From Kiloniella laminariae DSM 19542 (GTDB taxonomy: Bacteria > Pseudomonadota > Alphaproteobacteria > Kiloniellales > Kiloniellaceae): 64,000 bases of DNA. This document shows positions 40,620 to 50,188 of this stretch, piece by piece. A model generated the notes under the pieces. It was given only the letters and a program-made list of their open reading frames with translations, did no database searches and was not told where the DNA came from. Both the position numbers and the translations under genes were made by a program. Positions within the stretch are counted from its first letter, which is position 1; each line of letters starts with the position of its first letter. Where the stretch lies: assembly GCF_000374005.1 (NCBI RefSeq), contig NZ_KB893169.1:112725-176724 (forward strand), read 5' to 3'.

Positions 40620-42221
40620 TTATTCTTTTAGATCAACACCGTAGAACACGTGTCCACCAAAAGGATCGATGCGGAAATCAACAACTTCCGGACGAATTGG
40701 CTTGAACACAACGGAGTGAGCAATCGTTGCCCAAGGAGCCTGTTCCTTGAAAACAATCTGGGCTTCTTCGTAGAGCCGGATACGCTCATCAAAATCGCTG
40801 GTTGTTTTCGCTTTCTGGATCAGGTCTTCGAAAGGTTTATGACACCACTGTGCACGGTTGGAACCGCCAACACCATCACAGCCAAGCAGAACTGCGAGGA
40901 AGTTGTCGGGATCACCATTGTCACCAGTCCAGCCAAGTAGAACCGCACCATCGCGATCTTTGTCCTTGGAGCGTTTCAGGTACTCACCCCACTCGTAGGA
41001 AACGATCTCGGCGGTCACACCGACATTCGCCCAATCAGCCTGAATAAGTTCCGCCATCCGACGGGCATTCGGGTTGTAGGGACGCTGAACAGGCATGGCC
41101 CAGATTTTTGTGGTCAGCCCGGAAACACCAGCTTCTGCAAGCAGAGCCTTGGCAGCTTCTGGATCATAGCCATCATCAACAGTCGCGTCATTATAAGACC
41201 AGATTGTTGGCGGAATCGGGTTTTTGGCAACTTTACCAGCACCCTGGAATACCGCATCAATGATGGCTTCTTTGTTGACGGCCATGTTCAGGGCTTTACG
41301 CACTTTCGGATTGTCGAAAGGAGGCATCAGAGCATTGTATGCAAGGTAACCGACGTTCAGGCCTTCCTGTTGCATCAGATTTACGTCAGAGTCAGAGGCC
41401 ATTGCTTCCAGATCCGCAGGATTTGGATAAGGCATTACGTGGCATTCGCCAGCTTTCAGCTTCTGATAACGAACGGAAGCATCTGGGGTGATCGAGAATA
41501 CCAGCTTGTCCAGAGGCGCCTTGCCGCTCCAGTAATCCGGATGCGCTTTGTAGCGGATCTGGGAGTCTTTCTGGTAATCTTCAAACTGGAAAGGACCAGT
41601 ACCGACAGGCTTCTGGTCAAAGTCGTCCAGGGTACCAGCCGCAGCCATCGCATCCGCATATTCGGCAGAGTGAATGGAAGCGAAATCCATCCCCATGTTG
41701 GCAATGAACGGTGCTTCAGGACGGTTCAGGATGAATTTGACCGTGTAGTCATCAACCTTGACGATGTCCTTGATCAGATCCGGCATGGACATGCCGTTGA
41801 AGTACTCGTAGTTCCCGCCGGAAATCTTGTTGTACGGGTGATCAGCATTACGCTGACGCTCAAACGAGAAGATCACGTCATCAGCATTAAAATCACGTGT
41901 CGGGGTAAAGAATTTTGTTGTGTGGAACTTTACACCTTTACGCAGGTTAAAGGTATACTCAGTACCGTCTTCACTGACCTCAAATCCCTCTGCGAGCGCG
42001 GGAACGATTGTAGTGGAACCACGCTCAAACTCTACAAGGCGGTTAAAAACCTGGCGAGACGAAGCGTCAAATGTAGTACCGGCAGTGTAAAGAGCCGGGG
42101 TGAAACCTTCAGGACTTCCTTCAGAACAGAAAACCAGTGTTTTGGCTTCAGCTGCAGAGAAAGAACCCATTGCAAGCATACCGGCGACAGCCGCGGTAGC
42201 CAAAAGTCCTCTTTTAATCAC
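40620..42221 (-). CDS. Peptide ABC importer substrate-binding protein (DppA-type)
   Basis: 533 aa from GTG 42221, chosen because GGGAGGAG lies 5-6 bases upstream. Signal peptide MIKRGLLATAAVAGMLAMGS.. cleaved after AEA. It is DppA-like: VFCSEGSPEGFTPALYTAGT, RKGVKFHTTKFFTPTRDFNA, LLGWTGDNGDPDNFLAVLLG, SNRAQWCHKPFEDL. The close match to dipeptide-binding protein motifs suggests dipeptides (or haem precursor-like ligands) as substrate. First gene of the second importer operon; no regulator is adjacent. Confidence 0.94.
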   Translation of the reverse strand: MIKRGLLATAAVAGMLAMGSFSAAEAKTLVFCSEGSPEGFTPALYTAGTTFDASSRQVFNRLVEFERGSTTIVPALAEGFEVSEDGTEYTFNLRKGVKFHTTKFFTPTRDFNADDVIFSFERQRNADHPYNKISGGNYEYFNGMSMPDLIKDIVKVDDYTVKFILNRPEAPFIANMGMDFASIHSAEYADAMAAAGTLDDFDQKPVGTGPFQFEDYQKDSQIRYKAHPDYWSGKAPLDKLVFSITPDASVRYQKLKAGECHVMPYPNPADLEAMASDSDVNLMQQEGLNVGYLAYNALMPPFDNPKVRKALNMAVNKEAIIDAVFQGAGKVAKNPIPPTIWSYNDATVDDGYDPEAAKALLAEAGVSGLTTKIWAMPVQRPYNPNARRMAELIQADWANVGVTAEIVSYEWGEYLKRSKDKDRDGAVLLGWTGDNGDPDNFLAVLLGCDGVGGSNRAQWCHKPFEDLIQKAKTTSDFDERIRLYEEAQIVFKEQAPWATIAHSVVFKPIRPEVVDFRIDPFGGHVFYGVDLKE

Positions 42222-42849
42222 GATATCTCCTCCCAATTTCGAAGATCAGCGCAGGATGCGCATTATTTTTTGTTTTTGGTATCTCGTTACCTAATCAAAT
42301 AAGGATGGCATTACGCTATCCATCTCTAGTTGCATAGTCAATTTGCAGATACTGGCTGGCACAAAATTGTATAAAATAATTGTGACAGAACGGGGATCAT
42401 ACTCCACCTCGAAACAAAAAGATATTATATTTATAAATCATAAGGATAAGTAAATATAACCCGGATAGAACACACTCAAAAAAAGGACACTATAGAACCC
42501 TAATTCATCAAAAAAAGCAATAATATTAGGGCTGTATTCCCGAATTATAGAAGCCATAGATCACATCCACCCCTCCATGAAACAACTCATGGCAGCAGCG
42601 ATTTTTCCAAAAGAAGAGAGACTCCTGCAAACGAAGATAATCAACACGGGCAGAATTTTTCTTTTTGCCCTCCAGTTTTCTGCTTTATCAAATCTGAAGC
42701 ACGATATCTCGCCAGGCCTGACTTTACACCAGAGTAAAAATCCAAGCAGGAACACGATCATAAAAAAAATAGAAATTAAGGAGGGGCGCCTGGAAAGCAA
42801 AACCGGGTACAGATTTGCAATTAACCTCGAGTATTAAAGAAACCCTGGT
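42222..42849. other. Long AT-rich non-coding stretch
   Basis: About 630 bases between two minus genes. Two overlapping frames, 42561-42800 minus and 42577-42837 plus, are antisense to each other; neither has a ribosome site and the minus one needs TTG. I see no RNA gene. The dppA-type promoter must lie near 42250-42400. Confidence 0.45.
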
Positions 42850-43188
42850 TCAGATAAATTCGAGGCAATGAAGCGGCAGAATACCCGCCATGATACTTGC
42901 CAGTTTTTCAGGGCTGTCCTTGAAGCGTAAACCGACGACCTGGCCTCTTGACCAAACCACCTCTGAAATAAACTGGACACCATTGGAGATATTGATCACC
43001 AGCCGGGTACCCACCGCGACTCCCTGTTCAAATCTGGCGCGAACACCATTTACAGAAATGTCGAAGATAACGCACTTGCTGGATACTTCCGGGCTTTCAC
43101 CCGAGCACTCGCCATTCCAGAGAACAGAGATACGCTGAAAGCGCCGCTGATCGTCCCCGGTAAAGCCGGCAATCGTTTTCTGTGTCAT
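42850..43188 (-). CDS. PilZ domain protein
   Basis: 112 aa from ATG 43188; a TTG five codons earlier is less likely. The c-di-GMP-binding RxxxR is R15-R16-F-Q-R19 (RRFQRISVLWNGE), and the second motif DxSxxG is FDISVNGVRARFE. It ends with VVGLRFKDSPEKL, as single-domain PilZ proteins do. It is a receptor for c-di-GMP with an unknown partner, probably in motility or surface behaviour. Alone on its strand. Confidence 0.87.
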   Translation of the reverse strand: MTQKTIAGFTGDDQRRFQRISVLWNGECSGESPEVSSKCVIFDISVNGVRARFEQGVAVGTRLVINISNGVQFISEVVWSRGQVVGLRFKDSPEKLASIMAGILPLHCLEFI

Positions 43189-43386
43189 AAGCCAATGCCT
43201 CAATCTCCTGACGCTGACAGGCCAGGAAGCAACCCCTTCACAAGGATCAGATGCATTAGTATAGGAGATTAGATCGAAACAGTAAAGTTAATGCCTTGAA
43301 GCAGGGCCGAGCCAGAGAATAGCTATAAAATGGTGCTCAAGCATAATAAGCACGAGTCAGAGAATAAACTTTTCCACCCCAAGGAA

Positions 43387-43773
43387 TTACTTGGTATCAC
43401 GCGTGCCAATTTCCAACAACGCGTCGTCAAGTTCAGTAAAAGTTCTGATCACAGCCGCATTTGCCTTGTAAGCCGTCACGGCAAGTTTCTGATTAACCAG
43501 CTCTTCTTCTATGTTAACACCTGTTGAAGAAAAAACCTGAAGGAAGTCACTTGCCTGTCCCGTTGCCGAAAGAGGTGTATTTGTCGTGAGCTGATACACA
43601 GAGCCACGCACACCAGGCTCCGTACTGACAGCATCAACAGCACTCGGTGTAAAGGGTACCTTTTCCGGCAAGCGCCCAGAGTCCAGAGACCCCGCATTGA
43701 CGATATTATTCGCCGATACAGACACTCTCAAAGACTGCAGTTTAAGTCCGGATACAGGTATCGAATAGTCCAT
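43387..43773 (-). CDS. Orphan flagellar basal-body-rod-like protein (FlgC-like)
   Basis: 128 aa. N-terminus LKLQSLRVSVSANNIVNAGS is the flagellar rod-protein signature, and the C-terminus VNIEEELVNQKLAVTAYKAN, then RTFTELDDALLEIG is the matching C-terminal domain. The middle is short, so it looks like a reduced FlgC/FlgB-type protein. It is not in a flagellar cluster here. It may be an extra rod or hook component or a paralogue of unknown use. Confidence 0.75.
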   Translation of the reverse strand: MDYSIPVSGLKLQSLRVSVSANNIVNAGSLDSGRLPEKVPFTPSAVDAVSTEPGVRGSVYQLTTNTPLSATGQASDFLQVFSSTGVNIEEELVNQKLAVTAYKANAAVIRTFTELDDALLEIGTRDTK

Positions 43774-43947
43774 TTACATCTTCTCCTCTCCTGTATTCTA
43801 CGCCAGAACAAGAGCGCTGGCAATTTCGGGTATTTTAGATAAATCCCCGACTTAAAAGTCAATAATTCAACGATATAACCAAAATCAAAAGCAAAAAGAC
43901 CATGTCCTTGCGCGATTGGCAGAAAACAAAAATTTCATGATATGCAC

Positions 43948-43997
43948 ATCGTTCTGTCATATATCAGCTTGATATATGACAGAACGATCTATATTTA
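43948..43997 (+). promoter_or_regulatory. Perfect 19-bp palindrome and promoter of the padR-RND operon
   Basis: ATCGTTCTGTCATATATCA (43948-43966) is repeated exactly inverted at 43970-43988, loop GCT. TTGATA (43969-43974) and TATTTA (43992-43997), spacer 17, can form a promoter with its -35 in the right arm. The inner ATATATCA/TGATATAT fits PadR-type sites. A PadR dimer bound here should block the promoter. Confidence 0.75.
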
Positions 43998-44029
43998 ATC
44001 CACATAGGTGATAAAACGAGAAAATCTTT

Positions 44030-44596
44030 ATGGACGTTAGAACTCTCTGCCTCGGCGCCCTCTATCTGGGAGAAGCCAGTGGCTACGAAATAAAGAAAGC
44101 CTTTGAAGAAGGTCCTTTCAGCCACTTTCAGGATGCCAGTTTTGGCTCGATCTATCCGGCACTCGGGCGCCTGTCCAGTGAAGGGCTGGTCGATTGCACC
44201 CAGATGGCCCAGGAAAAACGTCCCGACAAGAAAGTCTATCGGCTGACAGAAAAGGGAAATCTGGTGCTGATGGAAAGCCTCATGACCCCTCCTGCACCGG
44301 ATAGAGTAACTTCGGATTTTTTCTTTCTACTTTATTTCTCTGATCTTCTGCCCCCACGCCAGATGCGTCTGCTTATCGACAAGCGGATTGTTTTTTATCA
44401 GGAGACCATAAAACGCATGAGTGACTGCGACCCATCGACTTTTCCCATGGGTCGGCAACTCTGCCATGGTCTGGGCATGACCATCTACAAATCTTCGCTC
44501 GACTATCTTGAGCAACACAAACACGCATTTCCGAGCGAGGGTTCTTCCCTCCCGCCGCTCTCAACCAGCAAGACATCAGGCAGGCTCGTATTATGA
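44030..44596 (+). CDS. PadR-family transcriptional repressor
   Basis: 188 aa. Residues 1-85 are the PadR winged helix (LCLGALYLGEASGYEIKKAF, GSIYPALGRLSSEGLVDC, KVYRLTEKGNLVL). Residues about 90-170 are the C-terminal helical domain (Vir_act_alpha_C type) with DLLPPRQMRLLIDKRIVFYQ. It is the first gene of an efflux operon, with ATGA overlap to the adaptor gene, and sits behind a perfect 41-bp palindrome. Likely a ligand-responsive autorepressor of the pump. Confidence 0.92.
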   Translation: MDVRTLCLGALYLGEASGYEIKKAFEEGPFSHFQDASFGSIYPALGRLSSEGLVDCTQMAQEKRPDKKVYRLTEKGNLVLMESLMTPPAPDRVTSDFFFLLYFSDLLPPRQMRLLIDKRIVFYQETIKRMSDCDPSTFPMGRQLCHGLGMTIYKSSLDYLEQHKHAFPSEGSSLPPLSTSKTSGRLVL

Positions 44597-45714
44597 AAAT
44601 ATCCTATCTTCTCGCATTCGCTCTTGCTGCAGGATCTATTACCTGGGTGGCATCCGGTCAATTCTCAGGGGATTCCGAAGCTGGAACCTCTGCACAGCCA
44701 GAGATAAAGAAACCTCCTGTTGATCTGAATCAGGAACAACGCATCCCTTCGGTTCGGGTCCTGCAACAGAGCGCAGAAGACTTCACCCGGCACCTGACCA
44801 TTCGCGGGCGGACAGAAGCCCTGCGGTATGTGGATGTAAAAAGCGAGACCAGCGGCCGTATTGTCGAACTCCCCTATGAAAAGGGACAGCGGGTTGAATC
44901 CGGTAAAATCATTGCACGGCTGGACGTGAATGAACGATCAGCCAAGGTCGCCGAATACGAAGCCCTGAAAGAACAGAGGGCGATTGAATACGCAGCAGCC
45001 AAACGCCTGTCACAAAAGGGTTTCAAAGCTGAAACCCAGCTGGCCGCGAGTAAGGCCGCACTGGAATCTGCCGAAGCCGAACTGAGCCGGGTCAAGGTCG
45101 CTCTCTCCAACACCCGTATTCCTGTCCCCTTTAACGGGGTACTGAATGAACGCAGCGTTGAAATTGGCGAGTTTGTCGATGTCGGGGACAAAATCGGCAC
45201 TGTTGTTGATCTTTCGACAATCCTTGTCGCCTCGGATGTCAGTGAACGGCTGGTGCCCTTTATTTCAGTCGGCGACCCCGCATCCGTCAAACTGGTAACC
45301 GGAGAAAGAATCAAGGGCTCTGTCCGGTTCATCGCCTCTATGGCAGATCCCGCCACAAGAACATTTCGGATTGAGATTGCTGTCCCCAATGAAAAACAGC
45401 TGATCACAGACGGTATGACCGCAGAGACCACCATTGACCTCAACACCACCCGTGCTCACAAGGTTTCACCTGGAATTCTCACAATTTCTGATTCGGGCGC
45501 AGTCGGGGTCAAAACCCTCAACGACAAAAACCAGGTTGTGTTCCGCGAAGCAAGTGTGCTTGAAAATGCTTCAGATGGTCTCTGGCTTGGTGGCCTGCCC
45601 GAAACCCTGACCTTTATCGTCATCGGCCAGGAGCTGGTCACGGACGGGCAGACGGTTACCCCTGTTGATGCCCGGACGTTACAGGTTTTCAACGCAAGCG
45701 GTGATCACTCATGA
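44593..45714 (+). CDS. RND efflux periplasmic adaptor (membrane fusion protein)
   Basis: 373 aa. Signal peptide or anchor at 1-22 (MKISYLLAFALAAGSITWVA). The lipoyl/barrel domain is visible as RTEALRYVDVKSETSGRIVE and LPYEKGQRVESGKIIARLD, then a helical hairpin of alanine-rich repeats (KAALESAEAELSRVKVALSN), then NTRIPVPFNGVLNERSVEIG. It links the inner-membrane RND pump to an outer-membrane channel; no TolC gene is adjacent. ATGA overlaps on both sides. Confidence 0.93.
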   Translation: MKISYLLAFALAAGSITWVASGQFSGDSEAGTSAQPEIKKPPVDLNQEQRIPSVRVLQQSAEDFTRHLTIRGRTEALRYVDVKSETSGRIVELPYEKGQRVESGKIIARLDVNERSAKVAEYEALKEQRAIEYAAAKRLSQKGFKAETQLAASKAALESAEAELSRVKVALSNTRIPVPFNGVLNERSVEIGEFVDVGDKIGTVVDLSTILVASDVSERLVPFISVGDPASVKLVTGERIKGSVRFIASMADPATRTFRIEIAVPNEKQLITDGMTAETTIDLNTTRAHKVSPGILTISDSGAVGVKTLNDKNQVVFREASVLENASDGLWLGGLPETLTFIVIGQELVTDGQTVTPVDARTLQVFNASGDHS

Positions 45715-48700
45715 ATGGCGTTATCTCAGCAGCCCTTGGGCGGTCTCGTACGGTACTGCTTTCTCTGATCCTGATTTTGATTGCAGGGGCAGTGTCCTAT
45801 GTCACGATTCCCAAGGAAGACAATCCTGACATCGACATTCCCACGATCTATGTCAGCATGCATCACGACGGTATCTCGCCAGCTGACGCAGAGCGCCTGC
45901 TGCTCAAGCCGATGGAAAAAGAACTGCGCAGCCTGGAGGGCATCAAGGAGATGAGCTCCAGCGCCTTTCTGGGCGGCGGTAATGTCACAATGGAGTTTGA
46001 TGCCGGGTTCAATGTAGATCAGGCTCTGGCCGATGTCAGAGAGAAAGTGGATATTGCCAAGGCAGAGCTGCCCGACGAGGCCGACGAACCAACCGTCCAC
46101 GAAATCAACCTCAGTCTTTTTCCCATTCTGGTCATAAACCTGTCGGGTTCGGTTCCCGAGCGCGCCTTGCTGAACATTTCCAAAGATCTCCAGGACAGGC
46201 TTGAAGCCCTGCCCAACGTGTTGGAAGCCAAACTGGTCGGAGATCGGGACGAACTGATCGAGATCGTCGTCGATCCCCTGATGCTGGAAAGCTACAACCT
46301 GGATGCCAACGACATCATCAATGCCGTCGCCAAATCAAATCTGGTTGTCGCTGCCGGCTCGCTTGATACCGGGCAAGGCCGTTTTGCCATTCAGGTCCCA
46401 GGACTTTTTGAAAATACAAATGATATTCTGGACATGCCGGTCAAGGTCAATGGCGATGCAGTTGTCCGGGTCAGGGATATCGGTCTGCTGAGGAAAACCT
46501 TCAAGGATCCGACAGAGTATGCCCGGGTTAACAGCCACCCTGCCCTGACGCTTGAAATCTCCAAGCGCACCGGCACAAACATTATCGAGACCATTGAACA
46601 GGTTCGTGCCGTCGTAGACGAAACCAGTAAAAACTGGCCAGAAGCCATCGAGGTCTCTTTTAGCCAGGACAAGTCAACTGACATCCGCACCATGCTGCAG
46701 GACCTGCAGAACAACGTTCTTTCGGCCATCATCCTGGTTATGATCATCGTTGTTGCTGCGCTGGGTTTCCGATCCTCCCTGCTGGTTGGCCTGGCCATAC
46801 CCGGATCCTTTCTGGCCTCGATCATGATGCTGCACGCAGCGGGCATGACTGTAAACGTTGTGGTTCTCTTCAGCCTGATCCTCTCGGTTGGTATGCTGGT
46901 CGACGGCGCAATTGTCGTTACCGAATTTGCTGATCGCAAGATGAGCGAGGGTCTCGACCGGGTTGCGGCCTACAAGCAGGCCAGCCAGCGCATGGCCTGG
47001 CCAATTATCGCCTCCACCGCGACAACTCTCGCTGCCTTTGCGCCTCTGATTTTCTGGCCCGGTATCATGGGCGAATTTATGAAATTCATGCCCATAACCC
47101 TTATTGCCACGCTCAGCGCCTCGCTGGTCATGGCCCTTGTGGTTGTCCCGACACTGGGCGGACTGATCGGCAAACCCGGAGGAGCTGCTGACAAGGAAAC
47201 CATGGAAAATCTGGCTGCTTCTGAAAGCGGAGACCTTCACAAAGTCAAAGGACTGACCGGGGGTTACATATCCCTTATGGAGAAAGTACTGCGCTTCCCC
47301 GGCACCGTTGTCAGCCTGACCTTCGTTTCCTTTATCGGTGTCATTTTCCTTTATGGAACCTATGGCAAAGGCGTCGAGTTTTTCCCCGACATCGAACCGG
47401 ACAACGTTGTTTTGCAGGTGCGCGCCCAAGGGAACATGTCGATTGATGAGCGGGATTTTCTGGTGCGACAGGTTGAGCAGGTCATTATCGAACTGCAAAA
47501 CGAAAAGCAGGAATTCCACAGCATCTATGCCAACAGCAATGCGGAAAGTTCATCCGGACGGGATCAGCCTGAAGATGTGATCGGCAACATCCAGATGGAA
47601 TTTACCGACTGGTTCAATCGCCGCCCTGCGGATGAAATCCTTGACGAAATCCGCGAACGCACAACCATGCTGGCTGGCATCTCCATCGAGTTACGTAAAG
47701 AACAGGATGGCCCCTCTTCCGGCAAACCGATCCAGATCGAGGTATCTTCCGACGATCCCTCTGGCGTTTATCCTACAGCCCGGCTGATTGCCAATCATCT
47801 TCAGGAATCCGAGGACTTTATCGACATTGAAGATGGTCTCCCTATTCCCGGGATCGAATGGCGGATAGATGTTGATCGCGCCCAGGCAGCCAAATTCGGG
47901 GCTGATATCTCCCTGATCGGAAGTTATATCCGCATGGTAACAAACGGCATGAAACTTGGCAGTTACCGCCCCGACGAAAGCGATGAGGAAATCGACCTTG
48001 TGGTGCGCCTGCCCCGTGATTACCGGAGCATCGAACATCTCGACCAGATCAAGATCCAGACCAATGTCGGCCTGATCCCAATCTCTAACTTCATCACCCG
48101 GACGGCTTTCCCCAAAGTCGGGCTGATCAACCGCGTCGACAGCAAGCGTGTTGCCACAGTGAAGTCGGATATCCGTCCAGGTCTTCTGGCCGACGACATG
48201 GTCAGGCAGATGGAAAGCTGGCTGGCAACCCAGAACATCGACCCGTCTGTCAGGGTCGAGTTCAAGGGAGAAAATCAGGACCAGCAGGAATCGCAGGACT
48301 TTCTGGTCAAGGCCTTCGGTGTCGCTCTCTTTATGATCGCGATCATTCTGGTCACCCAGTTCAACAGCTTCTACAGCGCTTTTCTGATCCTCTCTGCCGT
48401 CATCATGTCAACCATCGGGGTTCTGATCGGCCTGCTGATTACCGGACAACCCTTTGGGATTGTCATGTCGGGGATCGGTGTTATTGCCCTCGCCGGGATT
48501 GTGGTGAACAACAACATCGTGCTGATTGACACCTATGACTATGTGGCAACCAAATTTGAAGATCAGAAGGAAGCCATCATCCGCACCGGGGCCCAGCGCC
48601 TGCGCCCTGTGTTGTTGACAACAGTCACCACCATTCTCGGGCTGATGCCGATGGTACTCTCGACAAATATCGACCTGATCAACAGAACGGTACAGATCGG

Positions 48701-48914
48701 CGGGCCTTCGACCCAGTGGTGGACCCAGCTTGCCACAGCCATTGCCTTTGGCTTGTTTTTTGCCACTATCCTTACACTGGTCATCACCCCCTGCTCGCTG
48801 ATGATCCGCTCCAATACCCGGAACCTTGTCCAGAGAATTCGACAGCGATTAAAGAAAGCTCGCACCTCTTTGCCTGACGAAGAAAGCTCGCCTCCGCCAA
48901 AAGCAGCAGAATAG
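45711..48914 (+). CDS. RND-family efflux permease (AcrB-like)
   Basis: 1067 aa, usual length. Begins with the first membrane helix (SRTVLLSLILILIAGAVSYV) and TIPKEDNPDIDIPTIYVSMH. Pattern of two tandem membrane bundles with large periplasmic loops. The helix 4 region SVGMLVDGAIVVTEFADRKM keeps one of the two acidic residues of AcrB; the second is glycine, common in this broader subgroup. GIVVNNNIVLIDTYDY is the helix 10 region. It exports toxic compounds by proton exchange; the substrate is unknown. Partner of the adjacent adaptor. Confidence 0.94.
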   Translation: MNGVISAALGRSRTVLLSLILILIAGAVSYVTIPKEDNPDIDIPTIYVSMHHDGISPADAERLLLKPMEKELRSLEGIKEMSSSAFLGGGNVTMEFDAGFNVDQALADVREKVDIAKAELPDEADEPTVHEINLSLFPILVINLSGSVPERALLNISKDLQDRLEALPNVLEAKLVGDRDELIEIVVDPLMLESYNLDANDIINAVAKSNLVVAAGSLDTGQGRFAIQVPGLFENTNDILDMPVKVNGDAVVRVRDIGLLRKTFKDPTEYARVNSHPALTLEISKRTGTNIIETIEQVRAVVDETSKNWPEAIEVSFSQDKSTDIRTMLQDLQNNVLSAIILVMIIVVAALGFRSSLLVGLAIPGSFLASIMMLHAAGMTVNVVVLFSLILSVGMLVDGAIVVTEFADRKMSEGLDRVAAYKQASQRMAWPIIASTATTLAAFAPLIFWPGIMGEFMKFMPITLIATLSASLVMALVVVPTLGGLIGKPGGAADKETMENLAASESGDLHKVKGLTGGYISLMEKVLRFPGTVVSLTFVSFIGVIFLYGTYGKGVEFFPDIEPDNVVLQVRAQGNMSIDERDFLVRQVEQVIIELQNEKQEFHSIYANSNAESSSGRDQPEDVIGNIQMEFTDWFNRRPADEILDEIRERTTMLAGISIELRKEQDGPSSGKPIQIEVSSDDPSGVYPTARLIANHLQESEDFIDIEDGLPIPGIEWRIDVDRAQAAKFGADISLIGSYIRMVTNGMKLGSYRPDESDEEIDLVVRLPRDYRSIEHLDQIKIQTNVGLIPISNFITRTAFPKVGLINRVDSKRVATVKSDIRPGLLADDMVRQMESWLATQNIDPSVRVEFKGENQDQQESQDFLVKAFGVALFMIAIILVTQFNSFYSAFLILSAVIMSTIGVLIGLLITGQPFGIVMSGIGVIALAGIVVNNNIVLIDTYDYVATKFEDQKEAIIRTGAQRLRPVLLTTVTTILGLMPMVLSTNIDLINRTVQIGGPSTQWWTQLATAIAFGLFFATILTLVITPCSLMIRSNTRNLVQRIRQRLKKARTSLPDEESSPPPKAAE

Positions 48915-49059
48915 AAGGGCAAAAATATAAAAAATACCACGCTGAATGGTGTTGCGCATAACTGCTGCGATGCAGGAGTTCTCAAAACAGACGAGATTCC
49001 AGCTTACTCAAGTAAGCAATACATCTCGCCCGCTTCGGATTCTTATTGGTATCGGTGTT

Positions 49060-49262
49060 GATGACTGCTGAGTTCAAAGTATCGGTGATTGCCTCTTCCC
49101 GCATTCCGCACAACTATGCGGCGGTGGCCAAGCCCGATCGTCAGGATGCGATGAAGCTCGCAATCTGTTTTACACGGGAGCTATTGCATTCAGTCGCGAT
49201 TCCAACAGTAGAGCAAGAAGGTTATCGAGCCCTCTTGCGGCGGCGAAAGCCCGAGAAAAACT
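49060..49262 (+). pseudogene. IS110-family transposase remnant
   Basis: A short plus frame contains AKPDRQDAMKLAICFTRELL and HSVAIPTVEQEGYRALLRRR, which matches the K-DR-DA..LA and R-L-R-R pattern of IS110/IS1111 (DEDD) transposases. Just upstream, in another frame, LIGIGVDD recalls the N-terminal DEDD start. The rest of the enzyme and the ends are missing, and the frame runs into the alpha/beta hydrolase gene. It is a scar of an old insertion between the RND operon and the hydrolase. Confidence 0.6.
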
Positions 49263-49267
49263 GCGGT

Positions 49268-50044
49268 TCACGAATGCCAGCGTTTCAGAAACTGCTGCAA
49301 AAGATCCACGAACTCTGCCCGGGCATCAATGTGGACGGAGTGCCCCGCGTTAAGCTGGACGAAGTTGGTGTCCTCCCGCCGCTCGGCCATAGACTGCAAT
49401 TCTGCTGCGTCAGAGATGCGGCTTGTACTCCCCGACACAACGAGAGCCGGACACTTGCTCTGTAGCCAGATATCCCAATGATCACCATTGGTCGCCTGTT
49501 CTGACACCAAAAATTCCGCAGGATCAAAATTGAGCGTCCAGCCCTCAGCAATCCGGTGGATAGAGTTTTGCAGATATGGGGCAAGGCGGGGGCCAAGATG
49601 CTCCTCAAGGGCTTCACGCAAGCGGAACGTGACGTCCCAGTTCTCCACATAGGGTGCTGAATCGTCCTGAATGTTAACCCCGATGTCTTCGATGATCATC
49701 GCCGAAACACGATCAGGATGTGCAGCCGCAAGATGATAGGCGACAATGCCCCCGAAAGAATGACCAAGCACAGGAACCTGTTCTGTAATGGACAAATGGT
49801 CCAGCAAGGCAATCACATCAGAAACATAAGCAGGCAGGTTATGTGGCACGGCATGGTCGGTTTCGCCGAAGCCGCGCTGGTCTAGTGCGATCACCCGCCA
49901 GTTGGGGGCAAGGTCTTCGGCCAACACGCCGAAATCAGATCCTCCCATCCAGTGACCATGTAGCACAAGTAAGGGTTTTCCTTCGCCACCAGCATCGAGG
50001 AAGGAGAAGACCATATCATCATGTTCGAAGCTGTGTCTGCGCAT
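49268..50044 (-). CDS. Alpha/beta hydrolase
   Basis: 258 aa. Oxyanion region LLVLHGHWMGG, nucleophile elbow GHSFGG with S96, acid residue and a final His in NAGHSVHIDA. AAAGGTG lies before the ATG. No signal peptide. Such enzymes hydrolyse esters, lactones or related bonds; the substrate cannot be told. The gene stands alone and ends next to the IS110 scar. Confidence 0.88.
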   Translation of the reverse strand: MRRHSFEHDDMVFSFLDAGGEGKPLLVLHGHWMGGSDFGVLAEDLAPNWRVIALDQRGFGETDHAVPHNLPAYVSDVIALLDHLSITEQVPVLGHSFGGIVAYHLAAAHPDRVSAMIIEDIGVNIQDDSAPYVENWDVTFRLREALEEHLGPRLAPYLQNSIHRIAEGWTLNFDPAEFLVSEQATNGDHWDIWLQSKCPALVVSGSTSRISDAAELQSMAERREDTNFVQLNAGHSVHIDARAEFVDLLQQFLKRWHS

Positions 50045-50188
50045 GTATTCACCTTTCGTTCCAGATAGTGTATCTCAACAAATACGCGATGACAATAACC
50101 ATAAACCACTGATATTATTAAAAAATTCATCACTTCTCTATAGCTATCCAAAGTTGACAATCGTCCACATATGATCGGGGTAAAATAT

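Noticed and set aside
42561..42837. Two mutually antisense small frames
   Set aside because: Both lack ribosome sites, and the minus one needs TTG. AT-rich intergenic DNA explains them.
49268..49465. Extension of the IS110 remnant frame
   Set aside because: After about 49262 it is antisense to the alpha/beta hydrolase gene and loses transposase similarity.
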